The notes beneath the pieces are model-generated. The model searched no databases. It saw nothing but the letters and a program-made list of their open reading frames with translations, and was not told the DNA's origin. From positions 184,892 through 220,553 of the forward strand of contig NW_019091590.1 of assembly GCF_001949145.1 (NCBI RefSeq): a DNA stretch of 35,662 bases, given 5' to 3'. Position 1 is the stretch's first letter, and the number at the start of each line of letters is the position of its first letter. Position numbers and translations under genes: made by a program. Below are positions 21,301-33,300 of this stretch, piece by piece. This stretch comes from Acanthaster planci. Lineage: Eukaryota; Echinodermata; Asteroidea; Valvatida; Acanthasteridae.

Positions 21301-24300
21301 GTCACTATGTTAAACCAATTTTGTTCTTTTCTGCTGTGCTTACTGTTAACAGTCCCCATGAAATAGACACAGCCTGTGTTGGTGTAAATTCATGTGCTTA
21401 GCAGCTCCTTGAAGTTGGGCCCAGGTCATTCAAAATTCACCTGGAATTTTTGTGAATTTGCAGAATGGAGAAGGATAGAGCCAAGCCAGTGTTACATTTC
21501 TCAGCATTGTGGGTCCCTTAAGGGTCTATGCAGTTTTAAATGCAAACCTCCAAAATCCACTTCTGTGTCTCTGTAAATCTCATTTTCAATTTTTTTTTCT
21601 CCTTTTTTAAAGGATAGTTTGCTGCCATTTTGGTTTTGTGCTAATTATTAATTTGATTTTGATGAGCAAAACTGTGATTTCATCTCAGCAGGAAAACCTC
21701 TATGTCACACTGGTTTGTGGACACCAGAATGCTTATATTTTTTGTGATTTTACTGTCCTGAATTTTCTTGTCTTCTGTGATTTATTGTTGAGTGAGCGCA
21801 TCACAGGTGCAGAGCAGGTGCACACCATGGCAAACGAATGAACCCCTTTCTCAGAGGTGTTTTCATTGAACTTTCAGTACACAGCAAACAACACATTAAA
21901 CGTGTGCTTAGCTTTGCCCGCTTACAGCCTTTGAGTCCTTGACTTGTGCAATAAGCTAAAATCAAACATGAATTTGCACAATATTTAACAGATTCCATCG
22001 ATATTGGCCTCTCCACCCTGGTAAGATATAAAGTATATCCTCAAATGCTTCTGCGAAAAAGACAAGCCCATTGCAAGAGGGGAGTATAAACCATGAGAAG
22101 ACTGGGATCACGTCACTTGTTGTACAATAACATGTTTTTTTTGCCTAGGTACCTGTCTCTGTCAGAACAGTGGTATCTGCCAGTACGAGCCCTCCAGCAA
22201 TGCTGTCAGCTGTCTCTGCCCCAGAGGGTACAGGGGTGTTCTTTGTGAGCAGACAGACGGTGAGTGTACATGGGGACGTCAAGTTTTGACACACTCTGGA
22301 GTTGTTACATGCCTAGTCAAGAGAGTAGATCATGGCTTTAAACCCAGGGGCACACGAACCGTCCGCTTACACCTGAAAATACACTCAGCTCCTGTTAATG
22401 GCTTGGCAAAATAATGTTTTAACCAGTTCATCCTGAAGGACTCGTTAGCTCAATCTGGCAGTCTCTGCATGCACAGGAATGATAAGCAGGTTGTTTAGTC
22501 GTTGCTTAGCAGACAATCTTGTATTTGTTTTGTTCATACATGTACATGAAGTCTGTGGAGGTGGACGGTGTGTATATCTTGGCCGCAGTGTACAGCCTGT
22601 CGTGGGAGCAATTGTTCTTCCCTTGTAGCAAAACGTGAGATGGGATTGGAAAAAAAAATCACAGAGATATTGTTCATGTGATATAAAGGAGTCAGTATTT
22701 GTGGCATTTGGCTGTATGCCAAAAGTGGTACCATCTGCAAGTGGTGAACTGGAATTCTGTTGTTAAAAGACTTGAAAACAAAGAAAAGTTTTAAAATTCA
22801 AGAAATATAGGACTTTGGAATTCGCTCTGCAAAGCAGGATTTGGTCTTCAGAGTGATCATATTACTGAGAGCTGGCTGTACATGGTACATTTAGGCAACA
22901 AACTCCCCCAACACCATCCATCAGTTATCTATACACAAATATTAAGTTTTCCCTTGTTTGCACAGATCGTTGCGATTGTGAGAATGGGGGGACCTGCGTC
23001 CATGACACCGTTATACCTGGCGGCACAATGTGTATATGCCCTTCAGGCTTCAGTGGGATTCTCTGCAATGCATGTAAGTTTGCAATCTTTTCTTTGTCTG
23101 ATCCGTTTAATAGAAATGTTTTCTGGAAGAGCTCAAGACATTTAGTGTGAGCCAATGTTCTACATCGTATATTTGATTTGACAAAGCACAGAAATCAGTA
23201 AGAGCTAATGAGAGAGGATCTGGGTTGGTGTTATAAATTGGGAAAGGTTTATAAAATGGGAATTCTTAAATTTTGAACCATAAATAAGATTTAAAGCTAT
23301 GCTCAGCGTGTACTGGCAAAATGCTAGAGTTGGCAACCCATTGTGACAAATAATGCAATAACACAAGCTCAGTATGAGTTAGCACGATTATTTATCCATT
23401 CCTGAAAAATGTTGCTATAGATGCGCGTGACGTGTTGGATTTTGCATAAACTGGCAAAAAATTTGATAGTTGATGGACGAGCCTCTTTGCAGCTTAGCAC
23501 GTCACACCGAGCTGTGACCAGATGGATTGGCCTGTTTAGTTTACAGTATGACTCACAAAGTACCTGTCTTCAGTAAAGCAAGCACTGAAGGAAACAGTTT
23601 ATCTACACCTGATATCTTTCATGTTACCAAGGTTTTTCAAGGTTGAAAAGTAGTGTGGAAACAAACTAAAAAATTCAGAGAACCAAGGCACATTCCAAAG
23701 TTCTTTTGCCAGAGAAAGTTCCAATCAGAACATTGCTTGTTCTAGTTGAGATTATTTCCTTTTCCTGCTGAGAACGTGTGCGTGTTCCTGAGGCAAAAAC
23801 ATGGGTCTACCAAACCGGTACATATTTGTATGTGTCTGTGTTATGTGTGTGTTCCTAATAGCAAATTTCCACAGCGAGCACACAGTGTACCATAAGGAAG
23901 CATTTCAGTGAGAACAAGGAATGTTGTGAGTTTTAAGATGTTCCATACAAGTCTGGCTGATTTTTCTTAAATGTTCAGGCAGTTTGGTGTGCCTTATGAA
24001 CACAAGAACTTGAACAGGAACTTGTTTCATTCCTTTGCTGCTTTTCTTCATTTCAACACTTAAAGCAACCACTGTCGATACCTCACCTCCAACCATCACC
24101 TTCTGCCCAGCCAGCTTCACTATCATTATCAACCCCACCTCCAGTGATGCCGTCGCGGCCACATGGCCCCAACCCCAGGCAGAGGATGACTCTGGCACGC
24201 CGCCCTCTGTTGACCAAAATGTGCCAGTGGGTACTGTAGTGAATGTGGGTGACATTTTCGATGTTGTGTACAAGTTCACCGATGCAGCTGGCAACGCTGC

Positions 24301-27300
24301 ATTCTGCAATTTCACTATCACTGTTTTGGGTGAGTGAAAGGTTATGATACTCTCTAAGAGAGACTTTATTGTCTGCGAAGCCCTCTATTTCTCTAATAAA
24401 TGCATTAGGAGAGTGGACATTTGTATGTAAAGTATATATAGGGCTCAGCTAAAGAATGATAAAAGAATTGCATCTAAGTAGTCAACAAACTTGACCAATC
24501 ATCAATTAAGCAAGCAGGATACCCCAGTTTCAACCAAGGTTTCCTTATTCTAAACCGTATCTTAGGCTGCATCTGAATCTCTTGTCTAGAGCTAGGTCTC
24601 GGTCTTCACTCCATTGGAAATGTGTGGAGACGCGCAGAAAACAGACCCAGCCGTAGCTCTGGAAGCCCGTTTTGGACACGGCCTCAAGCTGCAGCATAGT
24701 GTTGGAGTCTGCATTGACTTCAAGTAATTGACAGTTAAAATTGTGATCGACATTGTGAAGAGTTGAAAAACAGTACTTGTCTTTCTGTGAATAGTGCAGA
24801 GTTAGAACTGTGTGTTATTTTTACGATTCCCACATGAAGAATCTCCAAACAACTGGAGGCTGTGTAAAGATTGCTCTATCTTGTCAATGTCCTGTATTGC
24901 TCACAGATGTAGGAAGCTGCATCACTTTGATTGATAACACTGTCTCTGACCCCTTCAAATGATTACAGCACCAGTCGATACCTCACCTCCAACCATCACC
25001 TTCTGCCCGGCCAGCTTCACCATCAACCCCACCTCCAGTGATCCCGTTGCGGCTACATGGCCCCAACCCCAGGCAGAGGACGACTCTGGCACGCCGCCCT
25101 CTGTTGACCAGAATGTACCAGTGGGTACTCTGGTGAATGTGGGCAACGTGCTCAATGTCATGTACAAGTTCACCGATGCTGCTGGCAATGTTGCATCCTG
25201 TAATTTCACAATCACTGTTTTAGGTGAGTAAAAAAAGAACCTTTATATACTTTTTAAAAGGTGGAATGTTTTTCTCTGTGACCTTTTGTATCGGTTAAAA
25301 ATTGTGAGATTTGTTGGTCACCTTTGTTTGAAACATTTTTTTGATGTTCCTAAGAATGGTAATAAGCTTAATCTACACAAATTACCAGTTGGAGTCATGC
25401 ACACTTAGCATACAACCTCAGCTATGTGTAGGTAAGAAGGCATTTAATTATGCTTGTGTTCTCTTGATGCTTTTGACATTGTAACCAAAGCAAGAGATTT
25501 AATGCTGACTCAAAGCAATTTCACCTAATGAAGCATACTTTCTGAGACTGAGTAGATCTCGATTGGCCTTCTGGTTATTTTATGAAGACTGAAAGAGTTG
25601 CGATCTGGTGTCTTTGTTGTCGCTGTTGTTGCTGGCGAAGACCAAATCTTGTTTTCGTTACACGTAGTGTGTCAGAATCGTCGCTGTCTAGCAAATGGAT
25701 TTCCTAATGAAATTAATGCCCCAGTTCCCTTCGTGGCTGGTAAAAACTCAGGCCACATTCATTGAATGCTCTCTGCTACTGTCTGCATTGTACTGTTCTC
25801 GCCAGTAACACTGAATAAGTTATCATGATACACCTTGTAGATAACTGGTCTTATGTTGCTCCGATGAATCAGGTTCGCTTGGGGAGTCCCATGTGACAGA
25901 TTGCAATAAAGCTTAAGTGTGTTTTAGCCCTTTGACACTCTACAGTTTTAAGGGTTTTTTGATAAAAGGTGTGAAATATTGAGGCAGGTCATAACAGTTT
26001 ATTTCTTCACTTGACTCTGTTTTCTTCAACCCATTACAGCACCAGTCGATACCTCACCTCCAACCATCACCTTCTGCCCAGCCAGCTTCACTATCAACCC
26101 CACCTCCAGTGATCCCGTCGCGGCTACATGGCCCCAACCCCAGGCAGAGGATGACTCTGGTACACCGCCCTCTGTTGACCAGAATGTACCAGTGGGTACT
26201 CTGGTGAATGTGGGCGACATTCTTGAAGTTGTGTACAAGTTCACCGATGCTGCTGGCAACATTGCCTTCTGCAATTTTACTGTCACCGTCTTAGGTGAGT
26301 CACAGTAGGTTCTCGAACATACAAAAAAGTGTTACTTATTTCTCCCATAATCCTATATTTGCTTGATATGTTTGCAGTCGTTCATATTCATAAAGACAGC
26401 CTTAACCAGTCAATCTTGTCTGTAATGCTTGATCACATTTCTTCATATCTACGTATTTAAATGTGTTTGTCTTTTGAAGTTATCCAGTGTTAGGAGGGCA
26501 TCCTTTCAGTTATAATAACTTCTTTTAAGTCATCAACTCAAAGCCTACTTTGGTTGGAAATTTGATGATAAATGTGTAATCAGCATAGTGATTAATGCTG
26601 CAACAAACGGCTACGTGTACATGTTTCTTTCCCTTGTCTGTGACTAATACAAGTTTAGATGATCTAAGGTACTGTAAAATTAAGATTCCCAAAATCCCAG
26701 TACGGGTGTTTCACAATAGTGTGCCTCCAAGAGTTTGCAACGCGTTGGCCAATCAGGGTGCCCAAAAGTTGTCGACCCAATGCGCATTTGGAGAGGGTCG
26801 ACAAATTTCGCGCATTGTGATTGGCCAATGCGTTGCACACTCTTGGAGGCGCACTGTTGTGAATCGCCCGTATTCATAAGGAATTGAATGATTTCTCTTT
26901 TTGGTCATTTCAGTTGCAGAAATCTTCGATAACTTGTCACTGCAACGATACATTGCCTCGCTGCAGTTATGGAAAAGAAGTTGGTTTTACTGTAGATTGT
27001 TTTCTAGTAATATTTTGGGGGTGCTTGGAAGTTATCATAAAAGAGAGCAAACACAGCAGGTTTGTTTGATTACTATCAATTGTTCTGGCTTTGCTTCTTT
27101 CACCGTCAACCATTACAGCACCAGTCGATACCTCACCTCCAACCATCACCTTCTGCCCAGCCAGCTTCACTATCAACCCCACCTCCAGGGATCCTGTCGC
27201 GGCTACATGGCTCCAACCCCAGGCAGAGGATGATGCTGGCACACCGCCCTCTGTTGACCAGAATGTGCCAGTGGGTACTCTGGTGAATGTGGGTGACATT

Positions 27301-30300
27301 CTCGATGTTGTGTACAAGTTCACCGATGCTGCTGGCAACATTGCCTTCTGCAATTTTACTGTAACTGTTTTGGGTGAGTAAAAGGTTATGTACTCATGAA
27401 GAGAGACTTTTCTTCTCTCTGTAGCCCTCTGTTTTTGTACAAAAGCATTGCAAGATTTGATTTTCAGCTGGGTGGTAAGTATAAAACAATCACAATGATC
27501 CAGTCTTGACCAATCAACAACCAAAAAGCAAGACTCCACTGTTTCAATTAAGGTAACCTTCTAAATCACGGCGATATCTCAAGCTGTTGTGTAATGTTTG
27601 AGTCTGTGTTGTCTTCGAGGAATTGACAATTGAAACTGTGAGTGACATTGTGAAGAGGTGAAGAATATGTATGTCGTTTGTGAATAATGCAAAGTTAGAT
27701 GTGTTAGTTTCTGTGTTACCTTTACCGTTGCCGTTTGAAGAATTGCCAGCAACTAGTGGGTGTGTAAAGACAGCTTTGCGCTCCTCCTGAAGTGATCAAG
27801 AATTTTATTTCATTGCTGGGGAACAAATCTTTCACAATTTTTTTTCAGGAAACTGGGCAAAATATAGGAAGTCGTATCACTTTATTTATTCATTTCATCT
27901 TGGTCTCTGTCACCGTCAACCATTACAGCGCCAGTCGATACCTCACCTCCAACCATCACCTTCTGCCCGGCCAGCTTCACCATCAACCCCACCTCCAGTG
28001 ATCCCGTCGCGGCTATATGGCCCCAACCCCAGGCAGAGGATGACTCTGGCACACCGCCCTCTGTTGACCAGAATGTGCCAGTGGGTACTCTGGTGAATGT
28101 GGGCGACATTCTTGATGTTGTGTACAAGTTCACCGATGCTGCTGGCAACGTTGCCTTCTGTAATTTTACAGTCACCGCTGTGGGTGAGTAAAAGACAAGA
28201 AATTTCCCTGTGTTAGTTAACCCCTTCACGGTGGGATTATTTTGACCGCGACTGCTGGGTTGTGGTATGCCCTGAATGGAGGGCTTTGTCCAGCAGCAGG
28301 CCCCATTAAACCAGCAGGTGCGTGGTGAATAGACTGTATGCGTGGTATGCACTAATCCTCACACAACGGTGCGGTAGTAGCAGTCCTCCATAGCGAAGGG
28401 GTTAAACATCTTGTAACCCTTCGCTAGGTTTGTATGCAAACAGTTCGGTTTCACACTTCAGGATTTTTTCCACAAGTTGGTACGTGTGACATTTTATGTA
28501 CGCGTATACATTTTCAAAACCTTTTTGCTTTGTGCTTGTTGATTTTCTTTGAGTTGTCCTGTACACACGCAAGCCAACATGAGTGTGGAGTGGAAGTTGT
28601 ACTTTTGGTGGGTTTAAGGGAGGCCACTTTAGGGGAAGGGGTCAAGTGCTGCTAAGTCTCATAAGGCAAGTCACTCGCACAAAATTGTCCCATGTCAAGT
28701 AACAAGCTGTGTTAATGAAGTGTGACAGGGGCATTTCTAGACCTTTGATCCGACTTACTCTGATATTGATGGGCCCATGATTGACTCAACTACTTAGCCC
28801 TCTTCCCCTTGAAAAAATACCTTTTAAAAATTCGAAGTCTTAGAGTGAATTTATGTTTCCCTTATTTTTGTAGATAACATTCCCCCCACCATCATTTTCT
28901 GTCCTCCCGACATTGAGAACATGGCGCCTACTCCCGAGGCCATGATCTTTGTCACTTGGGCCATGCCCCAAGTGTCCGACAACTCGGGCGGGTCAATCAG
29001 AGTTGTTGCAAGTGCACTGCCAGGCCTCTTTGTGATGGCAGGCACCATGCAGGCGGTGTCATATGTTTTCACTGACGAGTCCGGGAACCAAGCCACGTGT
29101 ACCTTCAATATCATCATCACCGGTAAGAAATGGAGTGGGTCGTGCGTCGGGGATTTTAGTCCATGTTGTGCATTTTGGTGTTGGTAAACGAAATATTTAG
29201 CAAGATTATACTCGCTGTTGGTTTTCTTCATCCTGACTGAATAACTTCTTAATTCCCAGTTCTGGATCCACCCAAGGGCATCAGCGTTGTTAATGTCACC
29301 ACCACGGCTGCCACATTAGCCCTCGACCCTCCCAGCGTCAACTTTGACAGCTATATTGTGAAGGTAGAGGAGCAAGAACTGACGGTGCCGGCGGCGGAAA
29401 GCTCCGTGACGTTGTCTGACCTCATGCCGGGTACCAGTTACAAGGTGTCAGTTGTCAGTGCCATCATATATGCCCCGGATGACGTGGTCACCAGCAGAGC
29501 GATCAGTTTAGAATTCACAACAGGTAAATCCAGATATTAATGAGAAAACCTGCTTTCGTCTCGGCGAATTTTGCTTCACACAATAACAAAGTAAACTCAC
29601 AATGAGCCCCAGCATGCTAGAACCTTTAAGCCCATTCATCCCCCGGGGAACTTTGACAGTATTACCGTTGCGTTATGTGGAGGACAGCTTGCTTCCAAAC
29701 AACAGTAATTTAGACCACTTCATCGCTGATCTATCTGTCCTGAATTGAAGTACACCCCCAAGCGGCAAAAGAAAGACAGATGGTTGTAAGTTTTCCAAGT
29801 GGGTTCTTCCACGCGTTCTGCATGCACACAAAGACTGTACATAAACCCTAACCTTCCCTAACCATACAGAATTCAACACCAGTAAAGTGTGTGAGTTTGT
29901 GGCGTTGGGTACTAGTAGCTTACTATCTGGTGTTTAATTTTGTGTGAATGGGCACTGTGGGCCTGCACATTCCCCTATTGAATTTTGACTGAACGGGTAC
30001 TGTGGCCCTCTCACTTTTTACCATCAAGAATTTCAAATGCGTACTGTATTTTTAAAGATTATGTAATGATAGAAAGCTTCCCATTGAAATGGTAAGTATG
30101 TAATATTATGTAATAATTACCATAAGAAGGACAGTTTTTCTTGTTTCTGACCACATTGATCCCAGCAGTTGGGGATGGATATGCAGCATGATGGTGTGTG
30201 AGTTTGTTTGAATAGGTACTGCCTGTCCATACTCTTTGTACTGTGCAATGGGCCTGCTGTACCCAATCAAACAGAATCACACAGGCAAAGACCTGTTGAA

Positions 30301-33300
30301 GTTTGTGGGATTGGGTAAGAGTGATTTTCCCAGATGTTGAAGTTTGTGTGATTGGTGAAGGTTAGGTCCAGCAACCCTTGGGCTGTTCATTACGCATACT
30401 CGGCGTGCTCCGCTCGCCTATGCGGTGAGTGCTACAAACACGCCCTTTTTTGTTCCGCTCAGAGCGGATAGTATGTTTATGCTGTAGCGTTATTTGTGCT
30501 TTATTTGTTTGATTTTTGTATGCCTGCACTCTGGTACCTGTACACTGGTAGTTTTCTGTACGCCCAAGTCTTTTTCCCTCCACTGTTGTTTCTATTATTG
30601 GGACTTACCTGCAATTTTGTGGCTTTATACACTGTACATGCAGTTCCTCTTGATGTCACAGCCCCTGTGATATCTGGCTGTCCATCCGACATCACCCTGC
30701 CCGCCGGTCAGAATGTAGCCAATTGGACAGAGCCTACGGCTGTAGATGACTCGGGCTTAGACCTGGCGGTCAGCAAATCCCACGAACCTGGAGCTGTATT
30801 TGCAGATGAATCGACCAACGTCACCTATACCTTCACTGATGCGACGGGCAACGTGGCCAAGTGCGTCTTCAGTGTCAAACGAATATTAGGTCAGCTGTTT
30901 CCCCCTTGTTACACATTAAAGGGAAAATAAAAATAAAATGGAACATCACATCTTTCCAAGAGGTTGATCGCTGGATGATATTCTCATGGAAAGTGATTTA
31001 AAGTTTAGAGCAATTCCACACGTAACACTTTTTCATATATGCATTTGTTTGTTTGTTGTCATTTGTTTGTTTGATGTCATTTGGTTGTTTGTTGTCATTT
31101 GTTTGTTTTTTGTCATATATACATTTTCATTTTTCTGGTTTGCATAAATATAAAGAAAACAGTTGCCAGCTTTCTTTGAGCTAACTTTGGTTAAATTAAC
31201 TTTGGTTGAGTCACATTTGGCGAATCAAGCATGTCATGAGATAATACTTGGGTTTCCAATGACTAACTAGCATTACAGCACCAAGCCAAGAAGATGGTTC
31301 ACTCAAAAGCCTAGCTATTTCATCATTTGTGTGGTGTCCTACTCCCGTGATGCTAAGACAAGTAGAGCAAGCAAGCCTCGGCATGCATGATAAAAGCTCT
31401 TGAAGCATCTTGAAAAAAGGAAGTATTTCAGTGTAGACACAATGGTTTTTTGTATAATTTAATATAAATTCTCTCACAAGGAACCTTCCTGAATCCTGCA
31501 AAAAACTCCACAGTACAAAAAAGCCTATGGTGCCTTCGTTGGACTTAACTTTCGGGGGAACCAAGTCATATGTTAAGTACTCATGACTTTGTTCTAATTC
31601 CTCAATTTTACAAAATCTTCCAAACTCCATGATGGATTTTACAGGATCTGGGATACTGGAGCCAAGGTATATGTATACCTACGTAGCATAATGATGGAGA
31701 TATCTTCTGACAGTCAGTAATCTATTTGAAACTTGTCCCATCTCTTTCTTTTCAGTTGCGTTTTTTTTTCCTGAATGGCTTATTATAATGAGTATCTTTT
31801 TGTTTACAGTTTTGGAGCCGCCAACGTCCGTCAGCCTGATCAATGTCACAACCACCTCTGTCTTGTTGGCTGTGCTCCCTCCAAACGCCACCTTTGACAA
31901 CTATGTGGTCAATGTACAGGGTCCGGTGTTAACGGTTGACGTTTCAATTCCTGCAATGGAAAGCATTCTTAACATACCCGGCCTCATGACCGGCACTAAC
32001 TACACAGTGTCTGTTTCTACTGCTGTGGCTCTTGGCACAGAGAACGAGGTTGTCAGTGAACCAGTCAGCCTAAATTTCACAACAGGTACCAGCTTTGCTT
32101 TACTGATAATGAAAAGGTTTTCATATTTATCATAATGTGTTTTGTAATTGACAGTGATTTATGTCCCCAATATTCATATGGGAGGTGGGAAACATGAAAA
32201 AAGTTCAATTGAAAGAGTGCCGTTCCCAAAACTTGTCAATAAACCTTACTTTGAGCAAATAGGAAATCATCAGTGTAAACGTTGAGTTCCTCACGGTTCT
32301 TTTCAGAACCATACAGCCTCACAAAAGAGATCGTATCCTGGCATGGTGCTACCGCAAGCTTTCCACCTCAATGTAAATTTTCTTCACCTATTACTCAAGG
32401 TTTTCTGGTGAACATTATCCTTCCCGGCTGTTTCTTTTCCAATGAATGCCTTATTTATGTTAGCAGAAAAGTTTGTGCTAATTATATTTAATTGTGCCAG
32501 CTTTCAGTTTTCACCTGGTGGTGAATTGAGGACTTACCCCAATACTTTCAAATGATAATCACATTTTAATAAAATGGCTTTTTTCTTGTTACAGTTCCCC
32601 TTGATCTAATGGCCCCTGTGATATCTGGCTGTCCGTCCGACATCACCCTGCCTGCCGGCCAGAACGTGGCCAACTGGACAGAGCCTACGGCTGTAGATGA
32701 CTCAGGCTTAGTTCCAGTGGTCAGCAAATCCCACGAACCTGGAGCTGTCTTTGCAGATGAATTGACTAATGTCACCTACACATTTACCGATGCAGCCGAC
32801 AACACAGCTGAGTGTGTCTTCATCGTCAAGCGAATATTGGGTGAGATTTATCAAATTGTTGGGAGTTCTGCTTGTCAAACTTGACATTGTCCAAAATATT
32901 TCAGAAAACAGCAAACAGAGACTCAGATGCCACAGTGATTTCAGAAAATTTAAACCCATTTAACTTTTGTCTCATAATCGCAGTTCTGGAACCACCAGCA
33001 TCCATCAGCCTCTTCAACGTCACAGCCACTTTCGCCACGTTCACCTTGATGCCTCCCAATGTCACCTTTGACACCTACGTGGTGACCGTGCGAGGCAGAG
33101 ACCAAATAGTAGGCATCACCGTTCCTGCGACAGAAGGGGTGCTACCACTGCCCGACCTCATGCCAGACACCAATTACACAATGACCGTCTCCACGGCTGT
33201 GGCTTATGGCACAGACAACGAGGTCATCAGTGAACCAATCGTTGTTGAGTTTTCAACAGGTAAATCTGTCGGCTACGGCCAGTGTATAACCAGGATTTTT

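Larger units (their letters stand above)
24066..28183 (+). repeat. Tandem array of five HYR exons (R1-R5)
   Basis: Five HYR exons start at 24066, 24969, 26040, 27119 and 27929 (spacing about 0.8-1.1 kb). A core of about 35 bases around GTCGATACCTCACCTCC is the same in all five. The introns after R1 and after R4 are also homologous, which shows duplication of larger genomic blocks. Confidence 0.9.

Noticed and set aside
22441-22470. tRNA-like A box (TTAGCTCAATCTGG) suggesting a tRNA or SINE
   Set aside because: No matching B box or cloverleaf could be formed downstream.
23905-28352. Recurrent antisense open frames over the HYR array (for example 24955-25215, 26026-26286, 26967-27539, 27882-28352)
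   Set aside because: They are complements of the duplicated HYR exons, repeat because the exons repeat, and show no domain logic or splice structure on the minus strand.
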